NCBI GenBank assembly: GCA_021733925.1
Contig: JAIPJY010000038.1
Location: 1 to 64,000 of the forward strand
DNA from: Prosthecobacter sp.
GTDB taxonomy: Bacteria; Verrucomicrobiota; Verrucomicrobiia; Verrucomicrobiales; Verrucomicrobiaceae
DNA length: 64,000 nucleotides
Reading direction: 5' to 3'
Shown here: in pieces, positions 35,201-42,861 of the stretch
How positions within the stretch are numbered: the stretch's first letter is position 1
Layout of the letters: every line of letters begins with the position of its first letter
Program-made: the position numbers and the translations under genes
Notes under the pieces: generated by a model
What the model saw: the letters and a program-made list of their open reading frames with translations, nothing else
What the model was told of the DNA's origin: nothing
The model's database searches: none

Positions 35201-35370
35201 GCCTAAATCAACGCATCACCGAGTTCCGATCCAAGCCCGCCGAAGCCACCGCGCTCATCTCTCAAGGTGCCACCAAGGCCGACGCCACGCTCCCTCCCGC
35301 CGAACTCGCCGCCTACACCACCACCGCCGCCGTCCTCCTCAACCTCGACCGCGTGATCACCCGAGACTGA
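32263..35370 (+). CDS. PSCyt1/DUF1549/DUF1553 secreted cytochrome-like protein (copy 1)
   Basis: A 1035-residue secreted protein: signal peptide at residues 1-17 (ILLAFPALLA then A), then a PSCyt1-type heme domain with RPILNEKCFHCHG (C-x-x-C-H). DUF1549 follows (DLTGLPPTLEEIAAFEKDTS, then GERMAMQWLDFARFADSHGF and a second CCRCHDHKYDP motif), a beta-sandwich segment in the middle, and DUF1553 at the C-terminus (NRLGLAQWIVSPENPLTARV, VWVNRAWEKFFGYGL, CTVKRSRTNTPLQALSLLNE). These proteins are hallmark periplasmic proteins of Planctomycetota and Verrucomicrobiota, usually paired with DUF1501; redox roles in polymer use are suspected but unproven. The paired DUF1501 gene follows after an inserted small-gene unit. 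Confidence 0.93.
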   Translation: MRQALLILLAFPALLAAESAKLKYNRDVRPILNEKCFHCHGTDAGHRKGDLRLDLRDQAIKPAKSGDIALVPGKPELSQLIARVELPHDNDDVMPPDKDGKPLTAEEKATLRQWISEGAEYQGHWAFLKPERSLVPKITDPKFTIRNEIDSFIAERLQEEKLTPSPEADLATLLRRVSLDLTGLPPTLEEIAAFEKDTSPKAYEAVVDRLLKSDHYGERMAMQWLDFARFADSHGFQTDSSRSMWPWRDWVIKAFNDNKPFDQFTLEQIGGDLLPNATRDQIVATGFNRNHRLNGEGGIIAEEWRIENIIDRVETTSFTWLGLTLNCCRCHDHKYDPFTQKDFYSLFAFFNNIAESGTIQGSSNRSGGNSDPVIQVPDKEEEQQLALLRKKIDTAQAKVTETQLQLPNLVASWEADMENPEAAKKPMWEVLPLSEAKSQGGAALRKLPDASWIAVGRNPDFDIYTITAPLAEGSFTGLLLEALPDPTLPSQSLGRASNGNFVLTGFEGEISAPSLKKPVKITFTRAEADYAQKGYDVKLLLDNNPKNGWAIDGNDPKKRVERNAMFIVDKAVHVPAGATLTVRMLHQSTFAGHNVGRFRLSTTDAEPALASIDGTGGPPATVLAVMKTPTENRTPQQRSELEKYYRASVDSPLRDADYALAAAKAELEKYERIVPSVMVMKEGPVRDAFILKRGEYDKPGDKVSMVTPAVLPPMPKNAPDNRLGLAQWIVSPENPLTARVWVNRAWEKFFGYGLSKSTENLGTQSEYPVHPELFDWLATEFIRCGWDMKAMQKLIVMSATYRQSSKLTPALLEKDPENRLLARGPRFRLSGEVVRDQALALAGLLVPKVGGPSVKPYMPEGVWDDTSKYGDLRGYKADTGEGLYRRSFYTIWKRTAAPPTMLLFDAPTREICTVKRSRTNTPLQALSLLNEVTFVEAARGLAQQMMQHGGTTPEQRIAYGFLRATSRTIEPAALKQLTTGLNQRITEFRSKPAEATALISQGATKADATLPPAELAAYTTTAAVLLNLDRVITRD

Positions 35371-35374
35371 GAGG

Positions 35375-35912
35375 GAACGTTGAACATTGAACACGCAACA
35401 ATGAACATTGAATGAAGAAACGGAGGACAGCATGAACGCGAAAGAGAGCAGGAAACCCAAGTATGATTTGGAAGAGCGGCTGCTGGACTATGCGGCTTCG
35501 ATCATCCTGTTCACCGAGGGAATGCTCAAGACCGAAGCAGGCCGTCACATTGCCGGCCAGTTGTTACGATCTGGCACCGCTCCGCTTGGTCATCAAGGCG
35601 AAGCCGTGTCAGCCGAATCGCCCAAAGACTTCATCCACAAAATGAAGGTCGGACTCAAAGAACTGCGTGAATCACTTCGCTGGCTCAAGCTCTCCGTCCG
35701 TGTCCCTCTGGTAAAAAACACAGACACCGCCCTGCCCGTTCTCGACGAAACCGAACAGCTCATTCGAATCTTCGTCGCCAGCATCCGCACCGCCAAATCC
35801 AACTCTCTCCGTCCCCGCGACCCCTGACCCTCTTTTCACCACCAATCTTCCTCACACTCCCAGCCCCTTCTTCATTCAATGTTCAATGTTGAGAGTTCAA
35901 TGTTCAATGTTC
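35375..35912. mobile_element. Small-gene unit with ~42-bp imperfect terminal inverted repeats
   Basis: The left end (35375-35416) read on the minus strand is TTCATTCAATGTTCATTGTT followed by GCGTGTTCAATGTTCAACGTTC. The right end (about 35871-35912) on the plus strand is TTCATTCAATGTTCAATGTT followed by GAGAGTTCAATGTTCAATGTTC. These match at roughly five in six positions. The four-helix-bundle gene lies between. The unit splits the cytochrome-like gene from its DUF1501 partner. Transcribed, the ends would pair into a long stem around the small gene, as in rRNA intervening sequences. No target duplication is clear. Confidence 0.6.
35432..35827 (+). CDS. Four-helix-bundle protein (23S rRNA intervening-sequence type)
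   Basis: A 131-residue helical protein. The [20 protein letters not shown] stretch and the following [20 protein letters not shown] are the conserved core of the IVS four-helix-bundle family (QLLRSGTSxxANxxEAxxAES in typical members). The family was first found inside 23S rRNA intervening sequences of spirochaetes and others, but is scattered through Verrucomicrobiota and Bacteroidota genomes; the function is unknown, although pentameric RNA-binding has been suggested from structures. It lies within the inverted-repeat unit 35375-35912. ATG 35432 is the domain start; an upstream in-frame ATG at 35408 lies inside the repeat. Confidence 0.88.
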   Translation: MNAKESRKPKYDLEERLLDYAASIILFTEGMLKTEAGRHIAGQLLRSGTAPLGHQGEAVSAESPKDFIHKMKVGLKELRESLRWLKLSVRVPLVKNTDTALPVLDETEQLIRIFVASIRTAKSNSLRPRDP

Positions 35913-35927
35913 TCCCCCTTCCCCGCC

Positions 35928-37403
35928 ATGACCTCGCGCCTCCCCCATTCAATGTTCAATGTTGAACGTTCAATGTTCAATGTTCAAGACCGGCTCAACC
36001 GCCGCATCTTCCTCAAGCAAAGCTCCAGTGCCATCGGAGCAGCCGCGCTCGGTTCACTCCTGCAGGACGAAGCAGCCGCTGCATCACCAGCGCGCTACTT
36101 TCCCAACTTCGCTCCCAAGGCGAAACGCATCATCTATTTGTTCCAGTCCGGTGCGCCTTCTCAACTCGATCTCTTCGATCCCAAGCCGCAGATGGAGAAA
36201 CATCGCGCCGAGGATCTGCCCGCCAGCATCCGTAAAGGACAGCGGCTCACCACCATGACTTCGGGCCAGAAGGCCTTCCCCGTCGCGCCCTCGATCTTCA
36301 AATTCGCGCAGCATGGCCAGGGCGGCGTCTGGTTGAGCGAACTCTTCCCGCATCTCTCCACCGTGGCCGATGAGATGTGCGTCATCCGCTCCATGTTCAC
36401 CGAGGCGATCAATCACGATCCCGCCATCACCTTCTGCCAGACCGGTTCCCAGCTCGCCGGACGCCCCAGCATCGGCTCCTGGCTCAGCTACGGTCTCGGC
36501 AGCGCCAATCGCGATCTGCCCGCGTATGTTGTCATGACCTCCTTCGGCACCGGTCGTCGCGATGACCAGCCGCTCTATGACCGCCTGTGGGGCAGCGGCT
36601 TCCTGCCCACCCAGCATCAGGGCGTGCGCTTCCGCAATGCTGGCGATCCCGTTCTGTACCTCTCCAATCCCGCAGGTGTGGACCGTCCCATGCGCCGCCA
36701 GATGCTGGATGAAATCGCCGCGCTCAATCAGCGCGACTTCGAATCCTTCGGCGATCCTGAAACCGCCACCCGCATCTCCCAGTATGAAATGGCATTTCGT
36801 ATGCAGATGAGCGTGCCCGATCTCGTGGACACATCCAAGGAGCCTCAGCACATCCTCGACAGCTACGGCCCCGATGTCCAAAAGCCGGGCACCTTCGCTG
36901 CCAACTGCCTGCTCGCACGCCGCCTCGCCGAGCGCGATGTGCGCTGCATCCAGCTCTTCCACATGGGCTGGGACCATCACGGCGGCCTGCCCAATGCCAT
37001 CCGTGGCCAATGCCGCGACACCGACCAGCCCACCACCGCCCTTATCAAAGATTTGAAACAGCGCGGCCTGCTCGACGACACCCTCATCGTCTGGGGCGGC
37101 GAATTCGGCCGCACCATCTACTCTCAAGGCACCCTCACCGCAACGAACTACGGCCGCGACCACCATCCCCGCTGCTACTCCCTCTTCATGGCCGGAGGCG
37201 GCATCAAAAAAGGCACCACCTACGGCGAAACCGACGACTACAGCTACAACATCGTCCGCGACCCCGTCCACGTGCACGACCTCAATGCCACCCTCATGCA
37301 CCTCCTCGGCATCAATCACGAACGCCTCAACTACAAGTTCCAGGGCCTCGACATGCGCCTCACCGGTATCGCCGGGAATGTGGTGAAGGGCGTGCTGACA
37401 TAA
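35928..37403 (+). CDS. DUF1501 protein (copy 1), Tat signal-like N-terminus
   Basis: A 491-residue protein. After a leader partly encoded by the TTCAATGTT repeat (35947-35990, giving a [12 protein letters not shown] stretch), a twin-arginine-like segment [20 protein letters not shown] leads to the DUF1501 fold: [20 protein letters not shown], a [20 protein letters not shown] core, [13 protein letters not shown], a [14 protein letters not shown] motif and [18 protein letters not shown]. The fold is related to the alkaline phosphatase/sulfatase superfamily; the His-rich motifs are likely metal ligands. Members are exported and nearly always follow a PSCyt1 gene. Whether the repeat-derived leader is really translated is open; ATG 35928 or 35965 are the main options. 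Confidence 0.9.
   Translation: MTSRLPHSMFNVERSMFNVQDRLNRRIFLKQSSSAIGAAALGSLLQDEAAAASPARYFPNFAPKAKRIIYLFQSGAPSQLDLFDPKPQMEKHRAEDLPASIRKGQRLTTMTSGQKAFPVAPSIFKFAQHGQGGVWLSELFPHLSTVADEMCVIRSMFTEAINHDPAITFCQTGSQLAGRPSIGSWLSYGLGSANRDLPAYVVMTSFGTGRRDDQPLYDRLWGSGFLPTQHQGVRFRNAGDPVLYLSNPAGVDRPMRRQMLDEIAALNQRDFESFGDPETATRISQYEMAFRMQMSVPDLVDTSKEPQHILDSYGPDVQKPGTFAANCLLARRLAERDVRCIQLFHMGWDHHGGLPNAIRGQCRDTDQPTTALIKDLKQRGLLDDTLIVWGGEFGRTIYSQGTLTATNYGRDHHPRCYSLFMAGGGIKKGTTYGETDDYSYNIVRDPVHVHDLNATLMHLLGINHERLNYKFQGLDMRLTGIAGNVVKGVLT
35947..35990. repeat. TTCAATGTT-family repeat block at the DUF1501 5' end
   Basis: A second tract of the same repeat family as the inverted ends of 35375-35912: ATTCAATGTTCAATGTTGAA, then CGTTCAATGTTCAATGTTCAAGAC. 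It is in the same orientation as the right terminal repeat and lies inside the annotated start of the DUF1501 gene, encoding MFNV repeats. Confidence 0.8.
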
Positions 37404-37495
37404 AGCAATCCTCCTCTTCCTCCTGCTCATACTCCTCCTCCCGGAAGCTTTCACAGCGAAGAAATCTCCGAAGTCCCACCTAAAATTGTCCGCTC

Positions 37496-37912
37496 TTAAA
37501 ACTCCTTTTGGGGCAGCAGCGCATGCACCAGTTTCCAAAGCCGCTGAGCTGGCTCAAAGATGCGGTGGAAGTCATGATAACCACGGTCATAGGAAAGAAT
37601 ACGACCATCCACTCTGCTATGGGTCCCATCCAGGGCGTGCACGTCGATGGCGAGCTTGCTCGCACCACGCGCAGGCGTGAGGCGTGCGGAAAGTCCCGCA
37701 AAATCGATGCTGGTAACGGCGGTTTCCAGCGCAGCAAGATCAACCGCACTCAATTGAAATTCATGACCTGGCAAGATCGATACCCACTCTCCAGCTCTCC
37801 GTTCCGCCAAGGTTTGGCAAAAGGTGCCTGAATGCGTAATATCGACACTGCAACGATGCCGAATGGGCGATAAGCCCGGCGTAAAAGTGATGTACAACCA
37901 CGGCGTCTTCAT
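37496..37912 (-). CDS. Hypothetical protein
   Basis: A 138-residue protein of unknown family, without signal peptide or membrane segment. Visible features: a beta-rich first half (PWLYITFTPGLSPIRHRCSV) and a C-terminal helix (FEPAQRLWKLVHALLPQKEF). The mid-part (LAIDVHALDGTHSRVDGRIL, then SYDRGYHDFHRIFE) suggests a small soluble alpha/beta domain. It is convergent with the upstream DUF1501 gene, ending 92 bases away. An in-frame start three codons upstream (37921) is possible. Codon usage is less GC-extreme than the neighbours. Confidence 0.6.
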   Translation of the reverse strand: MKTPWLYITFTPGLSPIRHRCSVDITHSGTFCQTLAERRAGEWVSILPGHEFQLSAVDLAALETAVTSIDFAGLSARLTPARGASKLAIDVHALDGTHSRVDGRILSYDRGYHDFHRIFEPAQRLWKLVHALLPQKEF

Positions 37913-37970
37913 CGGAATCAAAGTTTAAAAAACATTCGGACTCCGTACCCATGCGTTGCGCAGATTATCA

Positions 37971-38056
37971 ACCACTAATCGGACACTAATAAAGAGCCTG
38001 AAAATCCCATCTCTGGATCTGATATTAGTGTTTTATTAGTGTCCGATTAGTGGTTC
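37971..38056. repeat. CACTAAT-family hairpin element, perfect 23-bp arms
   Basis: AACCACTAATCGGACACTAA followed by TAA (37971-37993) is exactly the reverse complement of 38034-38056, with a 40-base spacer that itself holds an extra ATTAGTGTT motif. The unit lies between a hypothetical gene and the araC-like gene, both on the minus strand, and carries no ORF. The same arms recur at 42219-42400. Confidence 0.92.
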
Positions 38057-38079
38057 AAATTTCCGGTCGCCCCCGCCCA

Positions 38080-38925
38080 TCACCGGTCCTTCCTGTCCCT
38101 CTGCCGCGCCCGAAACTCACCGGGGCCACACCCCACCTGCCGCGCAAACATGCGGCTGAAATAGTGACGATTCGGAAACCCAAACCCCACGGCGATTTGA
38201 TCAATCGTCTTGTCCGTCAGCGCCAGCGCCTCCCCTGCTAATCGCACCCGCGTACCCAGCACATACGCCGCCGGCGTCTGCCCCGTGTGCTCACGAAAGG
38301 CACGAATGAACCGCTCCACACTCATCCCTGCACGCTCTGCCAGAAAAGGATTCGTCAGCTTTCCATGCGGTGCCCGCGCAATCAGCGCCAGCACTTCAAC
38401 AAGCCGCTCAGGCATCACCGGAGGTGCCCCCGTTTCCAAGACCGCAAAAACCGTATGCAGCAACGCCGCGCTCAAATGATGCAGCCGATGATCCCGCAAC
38501 TCCGCAGGCGGCTCTCGATGCGTGGCGATCATCTGGCCCAGCATCGCGCTCAACATGTCATCCACCTCAATGACGATGGGAGCCGCAGGCACCGACACCC
38601 CCGGTCTTGCGGTCGTGAAATGCAGCCAGAAGTGGCTCGCCTTCACCGGACCGCAGCAGTCAAAGACCGTGTCCGCAGGAATCAGCACAGCGCACTTCGG
38701 CCCCAGCGGCATCTTGCGTCCTTCAAACAGCAGATGGCAGCCCGGTTTTGGATTGTAGTAGAAGCGCCAGAACGGCGAATCCACCCCCTCATGATTCCAA
38801 TCCTCCAACGCGGGCTGATAGCCGCTTTCGTGGATCAAAAACGGCGTCCAGCCCGACTGCGCCACACGCGCAAGATCCACGCCCCACGGCGTGGTGTAGT
38901 TGAGGTATTTGCGTCGTCTCGGCAT
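38080..38925 (-). CDS. AraC-family transcriptional regulator
   Basis: A 281-residue regulator from ATG 38925 (a TTG at 38982 would extend it). The C-terminal 100 residues are two helix-turn-helix motifs of the AraC/XylS type: LTNPFLAERAGMSVERFIRA, then the second TIDQIAVGFGFPNRHYFSRM ending in FARQVGCGPGEFRA, the family signature. The N-terminal 170 residues form a cupin-like sensor (WRFYYNPKPGCHLLFEGRKM). It probably controls carbohydrate genes. The divergent cytochrome-like gene at 39143 starts 217 bases away, a candidate target, but no operator was identified. Confidence 0.92.
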   Translation of the reverse strand: MPRRRKYLNYTTPWGVDLARVAQSGWTPFLIHESGYQPALEDWNHEGVDSPFWRFYYNPKPGCHLLFEGRKMPLGPKCAVLIPADTVFDCCGPVKASHFWLHFTTARPGVSVPAAPIVIEVDDMLSAMLGQMIATHREPPAELRDHRLHHLSAALLHTVFAVLETGAPPVMPERLVEVLALIARAPHGKLTNPFLAERAGMSVERFIRAFREHTGQTPAAYVLGTRVRLAGEALALTDKTIDQIAVGFGFPNRHYFSRMFARQVGCGPGEFRARQRDRKDR

Positions 38926-39142
38926 GCAATATTTGGAATCAGATACGCAATCACACACGAAATTCACCAGCTTTTCGTCCAATCATCAGCATAATAAGAC
39001 ATAAATCATCCATAAAGAGGCATAGGCAGCCAGCGTTTGTTCTGTCAGCCTCATTCCACCCGGCTCAGACCATCGCCCTCTCTCCCCCGTCTGATTGTCT
39101 CCCCATCTCCAAGTCTGATCGTCTCATTGTCTTCTTGTCCCC

Positions 39143-42100
39143 ATGCACCGGCTTCTCCTCATCCTCCTCACCTTCCCCGCCCTCCTCGCGGCAGCACCCG
39201 CCAAGGTGAAGTTCAATCGCGATATACGTCCCATCCTCTCGGACAAGTGCTTCTTCTGTCACGGGCCAGATCCGAAGAAACGTGAAGCCGATCTGCGCCT
39301 GGATGTGCGAGATGCCGCCATCGAGGCCAAAGCCTTCCTCCCCGGAAACGCGGAAATGAGCGAGCTGATCCAGCGCATCCTCACCACCGACGCCGACGAT
39401 CACATGCCTCCAGCCGAATCAAAGCTCAGCGCCTTGACTCCCGCTGAGATCGCCATCCTGAAGCAATGGATCAACGAAGGCGCAGAGTATGAATCACACT
39501 GGGCTTTCATCCCACTCAAGCCCGACGCCGCCAACTCGCAGAGCATCGACCAAATCGTCAGTGCCGAACTCGCAGCACGCGGCCTGAAACTCCAACCCGA
39601 AGCCACCCCCGAAACCCTCATCCGCCGCCTCAGCTTCGACCTCACCGGCCTTCCTCCCTCTCCCGAAGAAATAAGCGGCTTCGTCGCCGAGCATCAGTTC
39701 GATCCAGCATCCAGCATCCAGCATCTCGTCACCCGCCTCCTCGCCTCGCCGCACTATGGCGAACGCATGGCCGTGGACTGGCTCGATCAAGCCCGCTATG
39801 CCGACAGCTACGGCTTCCAGGTGGATCGCGAACGCGAAGTCTGGCCTTGGCGCGACTGGGTGATTAAAGCCTACAACGAGAACCTCCCCTTCAACCAGTT
39901 CATCACCTGGCAGCTCGCAGGCGATCTCCTGCCCAAACCCACCGACGAGCAAATCCTCGCCACTGCCTTCAACCGCCTGCACCAGCAGGAAAGCGAAGGC
40001 GGCAGCGTGGAGGAGGAGTACCGCGTCGAGTACATCGCCGACCGCGTGCAGACCGTCGCCACCGCCTTCCTCGGCCTCACCTTCGAGTGCTCCCGCTGCC
40101 ACGATCACAAGTTCGATCCCATCACGCAAAAGGACTACTACGGCCTGTTCTCGATGCTCCAAAACATCGACGAAGCCGGACTGTACTCCTTCTTCACCCC
40201 TTCCGCACCGACGCCAGCACTGATGATGATGGACGCACCGGCCAAGGAAAAGATGGCCGCGCTGAATGCCAAAGTTGCCGCACTGGAAAAGAAGCTCCGC
40301 GCCACCAGCCCCGATGTCCTCACCACGCTCGATCTTCAGAACGACGCACCCGCCTCCCTCGAAGGCCTGCTCGCCCATTTCACCTTCGACGAACTCAAAG
40401 GCAACAAGCTCGCCGACTCTCTCCATCCCGCCCCGCCACCAACACCCGCAGAGCCAAAAGTCGCCGCCAAAGACCCCACATCTGCCCAGAAGAAGAAAGA
40501 AGCCAAAGCTCCCCCACCCGGCCCCGAAGCCATCCTCAAGGGCGAGAACAAACTCGTCCCCGGAAAAATCGGCAACGCAATCCAGTTCACCGGCGATGAC
40601 GCCCTGGACACTCCCCTCGGAAATTTCCAACGCCATGAGCCCTTCAGCATCTCCCTCTGGCTGCAAACACCAGATGAGAAGGCGCGCGCCGTAGTGCTGC
40701 ATCGCTCCCATGCATGGACGGACGCAGCAAGCCGTGGCTATGAACTCCTCATCGAAGAAGGCCGCATCAAATGGTCCCTGATTAACTTCTGGCCCGGCAA
40801 CGCCATCTCCATCCGCACTCAGTCCAAGGTGCCGCTGAATGAATGGACTCAAGTCATCGTCACCAATGACGGCAGCAGCCGCGCCTCCGGTTTGAAGATC
40901 TTCATCAATGGCAAACTCGCCGCCGTGGACATCATCAAAGACCACCTCACAAAAAACATCACCGGCGGTGGTCATGACGAAATCAGCCTCGGCGAACGCA
41001 TGCGCGATCGCGGCTTCAAAAACGGCCTCGTCGATGACCTTCGCATCTTCAATCGCGACCTCTCCATGCCGTTCAATGCCAAGCTCGCTCCACTGCTCGC
41101 CGAACTGCAAGCCGCCCGTGCCGAAGTCACCGCCTTGGCCGATGCGCAGAAAGAAATCATGGTCATGCAGGAACTCCCGCAGCCCAAGAAGGCCTACATC
41201 CTCACACGCGGTGAGTACGACAAACGCGCCGAAGAAGTCGGCCCCGTCACTCCCACCTTCCTCTCCCCCTTCCCAAAAGACGCCCCTAAAAACCGCCTCG
41301 GCTACGCGCAGTGGCTCACCGCACCGGATCATCCCCTCACCGCCCGCGTCACCGTCAATCGCCTCTGGCAGAGCCTCTTCGGACGCGGCCTTGTGAAGAC
41401 CTCCGAAGACTTCGGCAGCCAGGGCGAGCGCCCCTTGTATCCCGAACTGCTCGACCACCTCGCGCTCAAGTTCATTCAAAGCGGCTGGAATGTGAAGTCC
41501 CTGATTCAGGAGATCGTCACCAGCCAGGTCTATCTTCAGAAGAGCATCGCCGATGCCAAGACCATGGCGGACGATCCCGAGAATCAATGGCTCGCACGCG
41601 GCCCCCATTTTCGCCTGCCTGCCGAGATGATCCGCGACAACGCACTCGCTACTGCCGGCCTGCTCAAGCTCACCATGGGCGGCGCACCTGTCTATCCCTA
41701 TGAAATGACCGAAGCCTTCAAGCCCATGGGCCCCAGCGCAGGCGATGCCGTTTACCGCCGCAGCCTCTACACCAACTGGCGCCGCACCAGCCCCCCACCT
41801 GCCATGGTCGCCTTTGACGCCCCCCGCCGCGCCGTCTGCATCTCCAAACGCGAACGCACCGACTCCCCCCTTCAGGCCCTCATCCTCCTCAACGGTATTC
41901 AATACGTCGAAGCCGCCCGCGTCCTCGGCGAAAAGCTCCACCTCGAAACCAAAGGCGACCTCCCCCAAATGATCGAACTCGCCTTCCTCCGCTGCCTCAG
42001 CCGAAAGCCTGATGCCAAGGAAATTCGAATCTGCACCCAGCTCTACCAGGAACAGCTCGCCCACTTCAAAGCCGTTCCTAAAGAAGCGGAAGAGCTGCTC

Positions 42101-42211
42101 AAAACAGGCAACGCCAAACACAATCCCGCCATCCCCCTTCCAGAAGCCGCCGCTGCTGCCGTGCTGGCGCAGGCATTGTTGAACCACGACGCCTGTGTGG
42201 TGAAGCGGTAA
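39143..42211 (+). CDS. PSCyt1/DUF1549/LamG/DUF1553 secreted protein (copy 2)
   Basis: A 1022-residue homologue of the protein at 32263. Signal peptide (LLLILLTFPALLAA), PSCyt1 heme motif RPILSDKCFFCHG, DUF1549 (LTGLPPSPEEISGFVAEHQF and GERMAVDWLDQARYADSYGF, with CSRCHDHKFDP), then a LamG/concanavalin-like domain at about 410-640 (LLAHFTFDELKGNKLADSLH, FSISLWLQTPDEKARAVVLH, FKNGLVDDLRIFNRDLS), absent from copy 1, and DUF1553 (NRLGYAQWLTAPDHPLTARV, VNRLWQSLFGRGLV). LamG suggests carbohydrate binding. Its DUF1501 partner follows at 42862 after an inserted GxxExxY gene and repeats. Confidence 0.93.
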   Translation: MHRLLLILLTFPALLAAAPAKVKFNRDIRPILSDKCFFCHGPDPKKREADLRLDVRDAAIEAKAFLPGNAEMSELIQRILTTDADDHMPPAESKLSALTPAEIAILKQWINEGAEYESHWAFIPLKPDAANSQSIDQIVSAELAARGLKLQPEATPETLIRRLSFDLTGLPPSPEEISGFVAEHQFDPASSIQHLVTRLLASPHYGERMAVDWLDQARYADSYGFQVDREREVWPWRDWVIKAYNENLPFNQFITWQLAGDLLPKPTDEQILATAFNRLHQQESEGGSVEEEYRVEYIADRVQTVATAFLGLTFECSRCHDHKFDPITQKDYYGLFSMLQNIDEAGLYSFFTPSAPTPALMMMDAPAKEKMAALNAKVAALEKKLRATSPDVLTTLDLQNDAPASLEGLLAHFTFDELKGNKLADSLHPAPPPTPAEPKVAAKDPTSAQKKKEAKAPPPGPEAILKGENKLVPGKIGNAIQFTGDDALDTPLGNFQRHEPFSISLWLQTPDEKARAVVLHRSHAWTDAASRGYELLIEEGRIKWSLINFWPGNAISIRTQSKVPLNEWTQVIVTNDGSSRASGLKIFINGKLAAVDIIKDHLTKNITGGGHDEISLGERMRDRGFKNGLVDDLRIFNRDLSMPFNAKLAPLLAELQAARAEVTALADAQKEIMVMQELPQPKKAYILTRGEYDKRAEEVGPVTPTFLSPFPKDAPKNRLGYAQWLTAPDHPLTARVTVNRLWQSLFGRGLVKTSEDFGSQGERPLYPELLDHLALKFIQSGWNVKSLIQEIVTSQVYLQKSIADAKTMADDPENQWLARGPHFRLPAEMIRDNALATAGLLKLTMGGAPVYPYEMTEAFKPMGPSAGDAVYRRSLYTNWRRTSPPPAMVAFDAPRRAVCISKRERTDSPLQALILLNGIQYVEAARVLGEKLHLETKGDLPQMIELAFLRCLSRKPDAKEIRICTQLYQEQLAHFKAVPKEAEELLKTGNAKHNPAIPLPEAAAAAVLAQALLNHDACVVKR

Positions 42212-42218
42212 GATTTTG

Positions 42219-42400
42219 AACCACTAATCGGACACTAATCCAACACTAATAATGACCAATCCAAGATCGAGATAGAGAATATCGGGCACCCTTCTTCATT
42301 TTCATTTCTTCCAGCCATCCTCACCTGCAAATCACCCAGCCATCCCACCTGCTCTTTCTGTATCATCATTAGTGTTTTATTAGTGTCCGATTAGTGGTTC
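42219..42400. repeat. CACTAAT-family inverted repeat pair, second locus
   Basis: The left arm AACCACTAATCGGACACTAA plus T (42219-42239) is the exact reverse complement of 42379-42399. Pairing extends imperfectly inward (CCAACACTAATAATGA on the left, CATCATTAGTGTTTT on the right), giving arms near 36 bases around a spacer of about 108 bases. The arms are the same family as 37971-38056. The GxxExxY gene begins 29 bases downstream. Confidence 0.9.
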
Positions 42401-42428
42401 CCTTCCCCTCTTAACTCCAACCGCTCCC

Positions 42429-42842
42429 ATGCCCATCATTAAAAAACGGACCAAGATCGAGATGCGTGAAGACGGACCCTTCCAACAGGAAGGGTTTGAC
42501 CTGATGGCAGCGGTGTTTGCAATGCACAACGAAGTGGGAGGCGGTCTTGCGGAAGAAGTCTATCAGGAAAGCCTGGAAATTGAATTGTCGCTGCGAGGCA
42601 TTCCATTCATCGCAAAACAGGAGCTCACCATCTTCTACAAAGGCCGTGAATTGAAGCGCTGCTACGTTCCGGATCTTTATGTGCATGACGGCATGGTGGT
42701 CGAGTTGAAGGCCGTGTCGCACCTGCTGCCGGAGCATGAAGCCCAGCTTTTCAATTACATGCGCCTGACCGGCAAGAGTGTCGGCTACCTCATCAATTTC
42801 GCCCCGCTCAAGCGCGCTGAATGGCGGCGCTTCGTTCTTTAA
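42429..42842 (+). CDS. GxxExxY protein
   Basis: A 137-residue protein with the family-defining G-x-x-E-x-x-Y motif (GGGLAEEVYQESLEIELSLR), then IPFIAKQELTIFYKGRELKR, a YVPDLYVHDGMVVELKAV strand pair, and a C-terminal helix with NYMRLTGKSVGYLINF. The P-D-(x)n-E-x-K arrangement (PDLYV...VVELKAV) resembles a PD-(D/E)XK nuclease core, which has been proposed for the family; activity has not been shown. It lies between a cytochrome-like gene and its DUF1501 partner, with CACTAAT-family repeats on both sides. It is often found as multiple genomic copies in Verrucomicrobiota. Confidence 0.9.
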   Translation: MPIIKKRTKIEMREDGPFQQEGFDLMAAVFAMHNEVGGGLAEEVYQESLEIELSLRGIPFIAKQELTIFYKGRELKRCYVPDLYVHDGMVVELKAVSHLLPEHEAQLFNYMRLTGKSVGYLINFAPLKRAEWRRFVL

Positions 42843-42861
42843 CTCAAAATTTCGCCCGATC

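Noticed and set aside
36084-37538. 484-residue minus-strand ORF
   Set aside because: Antisense to the DUF1501 gene, whose Tat signal and His motifs are clear.
39494-42187. 897-residue minus-strand ORF opposite the second cytochrome-like gene
   Set aside because: Fully antisense to PSCyt1/DUF1549/LamG/DUF1553 motifs; residue mix (Gly, Glu, Val, Ala repeats) is that of an antisense shadow.
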